Positions 5,762-9,894 of a stretch of DNA of 9,894 nt are shown here, piece by piece; positions within the stretch are counted from its first letter, which is position 1, and each line of letters begins with the position of its first letter. The stretch comes from JBIQLO01 sp044464175 (lineage in GTDB: Bacteria > Planctomycetota > Phycisphaerae > Tepidisphaerales > Tepidisphaeraceae). Below the pieces are notes generated by a model that worked only from the letters and a program-made list of their open reading frames with translations, was not told the DNA's origin and did no database searches. Made by a program: the position numbers and the translations under genes. The DNA is taken from positions 1 to 9,894 of the forward strand of contig JBIQLO010000151.1 of the NCBI GenBank assembly GCA_044464175.1. The letters run 5' to 3'.

Positions 5762-6943
5762 ATGCCCCGTTTGCTCGAATCCCGCGTTCCATCGTATCGC
5801 CGTCACAAATCTTCTGGCCAGGCCATCGTCACGCTGAACGGTAAGGATCATCTGCTTGGCAAATATGGAACCGTCGCCAGCCGCCAGAAGTACAACCGAC
5901 TCATCACGGAATGGCTGATCAATGATCGGCGGCTGCCGGAGCCGGATGCGCCAGTGAGGGTCTGTGAGGTGCTGGCGGCGTTCCTGCGCCATGCCAAGGG
6001 GTATTACCGTCGTCCGGATGGCAGGGAGGGGAATGAAGTCCATTGTTACAAGTCAGTCATGCGGATCGCCAACAGCCTGTATGGCGACACCGACGCGGTG
6101 GACTTCGGCCCGCTGGCGCTCAAGGCGGTGCGTCAGAAAATGATCGAAAAGGGCTGGTGCAGGAATTTCGTCAACAGCCAGACCAACCGGCTACGCCATA
6201 TCTTCAAATGGGCGAGTGAAAACGAGATGATTCCCGCTTCCGTCTGGCATGGCCTGGCAGCCGTCTCCGGCTTGCGGGCCGGACGCACCGAGGCGCGGGA
6301 AACCGAGCCGGTCCAGCCGGTGAGCGAGGCGATTGTTGAAGCCACGCTGCCCCATCTCTCGCCCGTCGTGGCGGCGATGGTTCGCGTTCAGCTGTTGACC
6401 GGTGCTCGCCCTGGGGAAGTCTGTGCCATGCGGGGTATGGACCTGGACACAAACGGCACTCTCTGGACGTATACGCCGCGTCATCACAAAACCGAGCATC
6501 ATGGCCATGAAAGAAAAATCATGATCGGACCACGGGCGCAGGAGGTCATCCGGCCATTCCTTCTGGCCAATCTGGAACTGCCTTTGTTTAGTCCAAAGGA
6601 GGCCATGCGGATTCGCCATGAGAAGGCACATTCCCAGCGCAAGACCCCACTTGGCTATGGCAACGGCATCGGCACGAATCGAAAGCCGAAGCCACAGCGG
6701 AAACCCACTGCTGAGTACGCCGTCGCGTCCTACCGGCGGGCAATCGCCCGCGCCTGTGACGCCGCCGGTGTCCCCCGCTGGCACCCCCACCAACTGCGCC
6801 ATACTGCGGCAACGATGCTCCGCAAGGAGTATGGCCTGGAAGCCGCCCAAGTCATTCTGGGCCATAAAACGCTGACCATCACTCAAATCTACGCTGAGAA
6901 GAACATCGAGGCGGCACGGTCCATCATGGCCAAGGTCGGATAG
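5762..6943 (+). CDS. int: Tyrosine recombinase (phage-type integrase)
   Basis: This 393-residue site-specific recombinase is expected to integrate and excise the element at tRNA-Pro by strand exchange through a 3'-phosphotyrosine. The catalytic set is complete: Arg216 in LLTGARPGEV, a likely beta-hairpin Lys243 in PRHHKTEHH, His343-x-x-Arg346 in HPHQLRHTAA, His368 in ILGHKTLT, and nucleophile Tyr377 in TQIYAEK. The N-terminal ~60 residues (basic YRRHKSSGQAIVTLNGKDH type) look like an arm-binding domain, followed by a SAM-like core-binding domain (~65-160). An insertion rich in basic residues (about 285-318) precedes the HxxR box. The ATG at 5762 is supported by GAGGT at 5751-5755, six bases upstream. 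The N-terminus resembles integrases I remember from planctomycetes. No excisionase is seen next to it. Confidence 0.96.
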   Translation: MPRLLESRVPSYRRHKSSGQAIVTLNGKDHLLGKYGTVASRQKYNRLITEWLINDRRLPEPDAPVRVCEVLAAFLRHAKGYYRRPDGREGNEVHCYKSVMRIANSLYGDTDAVDFGPLALKAVRQKMIEKGWCRNFVNSQTNRLRHIFKWASENEMIPASVWHGLAAVSGLRAGRTEARETEPVQPVSEAIVEATLPHLSPVVAAMVRVQLLTGARPGEVCAMRGMDLDTNGTLWTYTPRHHKTEHHGHERKIMIGPRAQEVIRPFLLANLELPLFSPKEAMRIRHEKAHSQRKTPLGYGNGIGTNRKPKPQRKPTAEYAVASYRRAIARACDAAGVPRWHPHQLRHTAATMLRKEYGLEAAQVILGHKTLTITQIYAEKNIEAARSIMAKVG

Positions 6944-7082
6944 CCCATTCTTCAAGCGGTGGTTCAAGGGATTGAAGGTGGTGGACGACCAGGGCAAGCC
7001 GCTGGTGGTGTATCATGGAGCCCAGCGAGCAGATCGCATCGGCAACAAATTCGATCCGAAGCGTGCGACCAGCGGTCCAATG
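6942..7082 (+). pseudogene. Truncated start of an ADP-ribosyltransferase-like (ART-PolyVal type) domain
   Basis: Read in the frame of codon 6942, this stretch gives SPFFKRWFKGLKVVDDQ followed by GKPLVVYHGAQRADRIG and then KFDPKRATSGPM. I recognise this as the opening of the ART-like domain common in very large phage and plasmid polyvalent proteins; the VVYHG motif is its signature and RATSGPM normally leads into a FFTD-type strand. Here that continuation is missing: the frame drifts into unrelated residues and stops at 7181, while the metallopeptidase-like reading continues in another frame. The segment begins right at the integrase stop codon, so upstream parts of the original gene are gone too. 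It is probably a fossil, not expressed as an ART. The domain assignment is from memory of the family. Confidence 0.65.
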
Positions 7083-9769
7083 CCATCTACATCAACGCGG
7101 CGAAGGGGGATGCCGTGCCGTCGATTCTGGCGCACGAAGTGTTGGGCCATTCCGATCAGATGCAGGTGGCCGACGCGCTGAAGCACTTCGCGCAGACCAA
7201 TCCCCACCTGCAAAGGTTGGGCGAGCGGGCCTACAGCGCCGAGGCGGCGGGATCGGGCCGAGAACCATCGCCCCAGCGCCTGCCGGAGGAAGGGACGGCG
7301 CGGGTGCTGGAGGAGATTTTCAAGTCGCCCGACCTGCAACAAAAGCTGGCCGAGCAGCATCCCGGCCTGGCCGCCCGGATTGCCGACACGGCGCGGGCGA
7401 TGATCGACCGGGTGGCCGGAACGAATCTGCAAAAGGGGCGGATCGTCGAGCGGCAGCTAAAAGCGCTGGAGCCGTTATTTGAGGACCGGCGCCAGGCCGT
7501 GGCGGGCGAAAGCCTGCTGGATCGCGCCGAACCGCAACTGACCGCCGAGGCACAACAGCAGACCGCCCAGCGCCGGCAGGCCGAGGCGGAATTGATGCAG
7601 CAGAGGCAGGCCGCCCAGCGGCAGGCGGCGATGGAACGCGACCGGCGATTGATCGAGCAGGAGAATCAGGAGGTTGAGCGGCGATTGGCTGAGCTGCGGC
7701 AGCGCCAGCAGCAGGAGGCATTGTACCGGCAGGAGAACGCCGACTATCTCCAGCGGCCCAACATGCGGGCCGCCCAGCCGCCCCAGGAAGCCCCCCAGGC
7801 CACGCCGGAACCGGAGGCGACTCAGGAGACGCCGACGCCGCCCGCGTTTCAGGAGGCCGAACCGGCGGCGGAAACAGCCCCTGCGCCCGAAACAAAACTG
7901 CCGGAGCCCATGCAGGCCCCGGCGCGCGACATGGCCGGCGAGCACGCCGAGGGGGGGCGGGCGCCCGCCCTCAAACCTGGCGCATCCGGCTCAGACGCCG
8001 CCCCCAATGTGCCATCGGAGGCCCCACAGGGCAAGCATCAATACACGATGATTCCCGCCGACTGGATCGGGCGCGACCTGTACGACTTTGGGAACGGCCT
8101 GGTTTTGAAGCGGGGGCAGACCGCCACAGGGCAATTCAAGCGAAAGACCCGACGATTCCCGACCCTGTTCCGCAACCAGTTGGAGCGGATCGACGGGGAC
8201 GCCAAGACACTCATCGACGCGGTTCGGGAACGCACGAATGAGGTGTGGAACGTCGGTGGCAAGAACGGCAGATATGTTCTGGCTCCCAAGCAGCTCGTCA
8301 AGCGCGTGGAGGCGGAACTGGAGGCCCGGGGACACGACATGGCGGCGGAAATCGCAGCCGCCCGACAGGTGCGGGAGGCCAACCGCGCCAAGTGGCAGCG
8401 GAACCGACAGGACCGGGAGCGCAAGATCGGCGGTGTGGGGGATGAATTGATCCGCCGGTTCGTGACGGAAACCGGCCGGTATGAGCGGGGCAACGGGATG
8501 GAGGCGGCCGACCCCAAGAACCAGGGGACGATTACCGAGGCTTTGAAGTGGGCCAAAGAGCAGCCCAAGGATTCGGAGGGGTATCTGCTGGGGTATACCT
8601 ACTCCAAGGCGAAGGAAGACCCGCGAGGAACGACTTATGAGTGGGTGCGCCCTTCCACCCTGACCGATGGGACGGAGATCCACATCGGCAAGGAAAAGCT
8701 GATCGTCGAGCATGACCCCGACACCGGGCGGGTGATGCTGCATGACGGCGTGACGATGGACGTGACGGATTCCGACACCGCCATTCCGGCGCGGGAGGTG
8801 AAGTCGGGGGAGGCGGCGTTGCCGGAGGTGGATGATTTCCTGGCGGGCCTGGAGACGAAGCCGGAGGCGAATGATTTTCTGGCCGGACTGGAGACGAAGC
8901 CGGAGGTGGAGACGCCTTCATTCCCCGAAACCCCGCCCACCAAGAAAGGGCTATTTGGCCAGGCCGTCTTTGATCGCGCCACTGGCGAGCAGCAGCCCCT
9001 TTTTGGCACAGAGCCAAAAGGGCCGGCGCTGAGCCGGGAGGATGCAAAGATCGCCAGCCAGTATAAGGCGAGCGAGACGCCGAAACTGCCGGGGTACGAG
9101 GGGGAGGCGAAATTCAGCGTCAAACGAGGAGAAGAGGATGGCAACGAGACAGGGCCACACGGCCCTATCTTTCGGAATTTTCGGCACAACGCGCAAGGCG
9201 CGGTGGATGAGTTGATGAGCCGAAAGACAGGAGAAGCCATTGCCGCGTTGCATCACCCCGCCGTTGGGGACATCGATCTGATCTGGGGCAAGCCGGGTCA
9301 GAAATCCGGCCAGGGATACGGGCTTTCAAAAATCGCCGCTAGGCATCCGGAAGTATTGGGTGACTTGCAGGGCTTTATTGACAGCTTGCAGGTTCGGGAC
9401 CGGAACGCTAATTCGGTTTATCTTGAATCCCCTGATGGACAGGCCATCGTCAGGTTGAATTGGATGAACCAACCCAAGCGATGGCTGCTGACCGCTTACC
9501 AAAACGAAAACCCGCCTCGCGCCGGAAGGACGATTGACGTTTCCGGCAATCCCGATGGATCGGTGGGACGACAAGCTCCCCCACCGCACGGCGGGTCTAC
9601 GCAAGAAATTATCGGCCAGCCATCACCCCAAGTCAAGAAAAATCCCGGCGGGGAGGCAAAATTCAGCATCGAACCCGCCGACCAGGCTGGCATCCCCGAG
9701 GACAAGAAGGGCTCCAAAGCCTTCATCGAAGCCGCGCGCAAGCAGTGGCTGGCCAAGAGGGACGGATAG
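6959..9769 (+). CDS. Polyvalent-type mobile-element protein with metallopeptidase-like segment and C-terminal PBECR nuclease domain (probably 5'-truncated)
   Basis: The open frame of 936 residues from a GTG at 6959 has no Shine-Dalgarno, and its first ~39 residues are the out-of-frame reading of the ART remnant, so the true start is doubtful. Recognisable order: NAIYIN plus HEVLGH (His59, Glu60, His64), a metallopeptidase-like segment (40 to ~100); helical region (105-180); Q/E/R-rich coiled coil (~195-262); Pro/Ala/Glu linker (~270-355); an unnamed basic module (361-490); an unnamed beta-rich module (~490-610); tandem DFLAGLETKPE units (622-647); and a barnase/EndoU/colicin-like nuclease (~735-862). 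A short Lys-rich tail follows. Such proteins are thought to be delivered with phage or conjugative DNA to counter the recipient. No signal peptide or membrane segment is seen. It lies 15 bases after the integrase, probably on one transcript. Later long coding integrity suggests selection or recent decay. Confidence 0.7.
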   Translation: MVQGIEGGGRPGQAAGGVSWSPASRSHRQQIRSEACDQRSNAIYINAAKGDAVPSILAHEVLGHSDQMQVADALKHFAQTNPHLQRLGERAYSAEAAGSGREPSPQRLPEEGTARVLEEIFKSPDLQQKLAEQHPGLAARIADTARAMIDRVAGTNLQKGRIVERQLKALEPLFEDRRQAVAGESLLDRAEPQLTAEAQQQTAQRRQAEAELMQQRQAAQRQAAMERDRRLIEQENQEVERRLAELRQRQQQEALYRQENADYLQRPNMRAAQPPQEAPQATPEPEATQETPTPPAFQEAEPAAETAPAPETKLPEPMQAPARDMAGEHAEGGRAPALKPGASGSDAAPNVPSEAPQGKHQYTMIPADWIGRDLYDFGNGLVLKRGQTATGQFKRKTRRFPTLFRNQLERIDGDAKTLIDAVRERTNEVWNVGGKNGRYVLAPKQLVKRVEAELEARGHDMAAEIAAARQVREANRAKWQRNRQDRERKIGGVGDELIRRFVTETGRYERGNGMEAADPKNQGTITEALKWAKEQPKDSEGYLLGYTYSKAKEDPRGTTYEWVRPSTLTDGTEIHIGKEKLIVEHDPDTGRVMLHDGVTMDVTDSDTAIPAREVKSGEAALPEVDDFLAGLETKPEANDFLAGLETKPEVETPSFPETPPTKKGLFGQAVFDRATGEQQPLFGTEPKGPALSREDAKIASQYKASETPKLPGYEGEAKFSVKRGEEDGNETGPHGPIFRNFRHNAQGAVDELMSRKTGEAIAALHHPAVGDIDLIWGKPGQKSGQGYGLSKIAARHPEVLGDLQGFIDSLQVRDRNANSVYLESPDGQAIVRLNWMNQPKRWLLTAYQNENPPRAGRTIDVSGNPDGSVGRQAPPPHGGSTQEIIGQPSPQVKKNPGGEAKFSIEPADQAGIPEDKKGSKAFIEAARKQWLAKRDG
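8825..8902 (+). repeat. Two tandem 39-base coding repeats
   Basis: Two adjacent 13-codon units encode EVDDFLAGLETKP and EANDFLAGLETKP, and a partial third unit (Glu-Val-Glu-Thr) follows. They differ at several wobble positions (for example ttc/ttt, gcg/gcc, ggc/gga), so the duplication is not brand new. They lie in a flexible linker between the beta-rich module and the nuclease part of the large mobile-element protein. Confidence 0.85.
9161..9544 (+). other. PBECR/DUF3519-type nuclease domain within the large mobile-element protein
   Basis: Residues ~735-862 show the pattern I associate with phage barnase-EndoU-colicin E5/RelE-like nucleases. GDIDLIWGKPG (770-780) is followed by GYGLSKIAARHPEVL (786-800), with the invariant-looking His796-Pro797, then a strand region and RWLLTAYQNE (841-850). 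His796, Tyr847 and nearby basic residues are candidates for catalysis. Members are predicted RNases used as toxins. Which numbered PBECR family it belongs to I cannot tell. Confidence 0.7.
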
Positions 9770-9804
9770 AGTCCCTCCGAATTCTGAATATCCCTTCGGA
9801 ACCC

Positions 9805-9839
9805 AAGGCGCAAAAGGATCAAAAGTCCTGCTGCGCCTT
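9805..9839 (+). terminator. Possible terminator hairpin after the large mobile-element gene
   Basis: aaggcgca (9805-9812) pairs with tgcgcctt (9832-9839), and inside it agga (9815-9818) can pair with tcct (9826-9829). Only a short T4 tract appears, about 6 bases after the stem, so it is a weak match to an intrinsic terminator. It lies 35 bases past the stop codon. The remaining bases to 9894 show no gene that I can recognise. Confidence 0.35.
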
Positions 9840-9894
9840 CGGTCGTTTTGGTGCCACCACCCTAACAACATCCGCTCACGAAAAAAGCGTAACA

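Noticed and set aside
6191..6997. 268-codon open frame on the minus strand
   Set aside because: Shadow of the integrase, whose catalytic residues are all in the + strand frame.
7060..7090. Programmed -1 frameshift joining the ART and peptidase readings
   Set aside because: The frame offset would fit, but there is no slippery heptamer here, and the ART domain is missing its later part, which a frameshift would not explain.
9770..9894. attR or a small immunity gene after the toxin-bearing protein
   Set aside because: No copy of the tRNA-Pro 3' segment and no plausible start, ribosome-binding site or domain could be found in these bases.

Overview
The window reads as GC-rich bacterial chromosome, with a mobile element inserted at a tRNA gene in its last 40 percent. 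I lean towards the Planctomycetota, or more broadly the PVC group. Three things suggest this: palindromic acaggctggaagcctgt-type repeats of the kind I recall as abundant in those genomes, an integrase whose N-terminus looks like the tyrosine recombinases common in planctomycetes, and the overall GC and codon use. This is recall and inference; no 16S rRNA or other decisive marker is present.

Host part (1-5634). A 242-base leader without a convincing gene carries a promoter candidate for tRNA-Tyr(GUA) at 243-324. Close behind it on the + strand lie hisI (histidine biosynthesis, 367-759) and a TrkH/KtrB-type potassium channel subunit gene (769-2022), only 9 bases apart and probably one transcript. 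A cluster of three REP-like palindromes (2024-2114) fills the gap to a convergent minus-strand operon: polA (2581-5400, DNA polymerase I with 5'-nuclease, proofreading and polymerase motifs all intact), followed after 29 bases by a small VOC/glyoxalase-fold gene (2117-2551). The right-hand REP unit ends in a T7 tract on the minus strand and probably serves as the terminator of that operon. polA diverges from a tRNA-Pro(GGG) gene (5559-5634), and both have plausible sigma-70-type promoters in the short spacer.

Mobile part (5635-9894). Just past the 3' end of tRNA-Pro there is a strong hairpin terminator or attenuator, then a complete tyrosine integrase (5762-6943). This is the classic layout of an element integrated into a tRNA gene. 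The other attachment site is not in the window. Immediately after the integrase stop comes a large, modular 'polyvalent'-type protein gene (open frame 6959-9769) of the kind carried by phages and conjugative elements. From N to C it has a metallopeptidase-like segment with an HE-x3-H motif, a Q/R/E-rich coiled coil, a Pro/Ala/Glu-rich linker, two modules I cannot name, short tandem repeats, and a barnase/EndoU/colicin-like (PBECR/DUF3519-type) nuclease domain near the C-terminus. Its first ~140 bases also encode, in a different frame, the recognisable beginning of an ADP-ribosyltransferase-type (ART-PolyVal) domain. That domain is cut off and joined out of frame to the metallopeptidase segment. 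The gene therefore looks like a deletion-fused remnant of a longer polyvalent protein, and I regard this as the most interesting part of the window.
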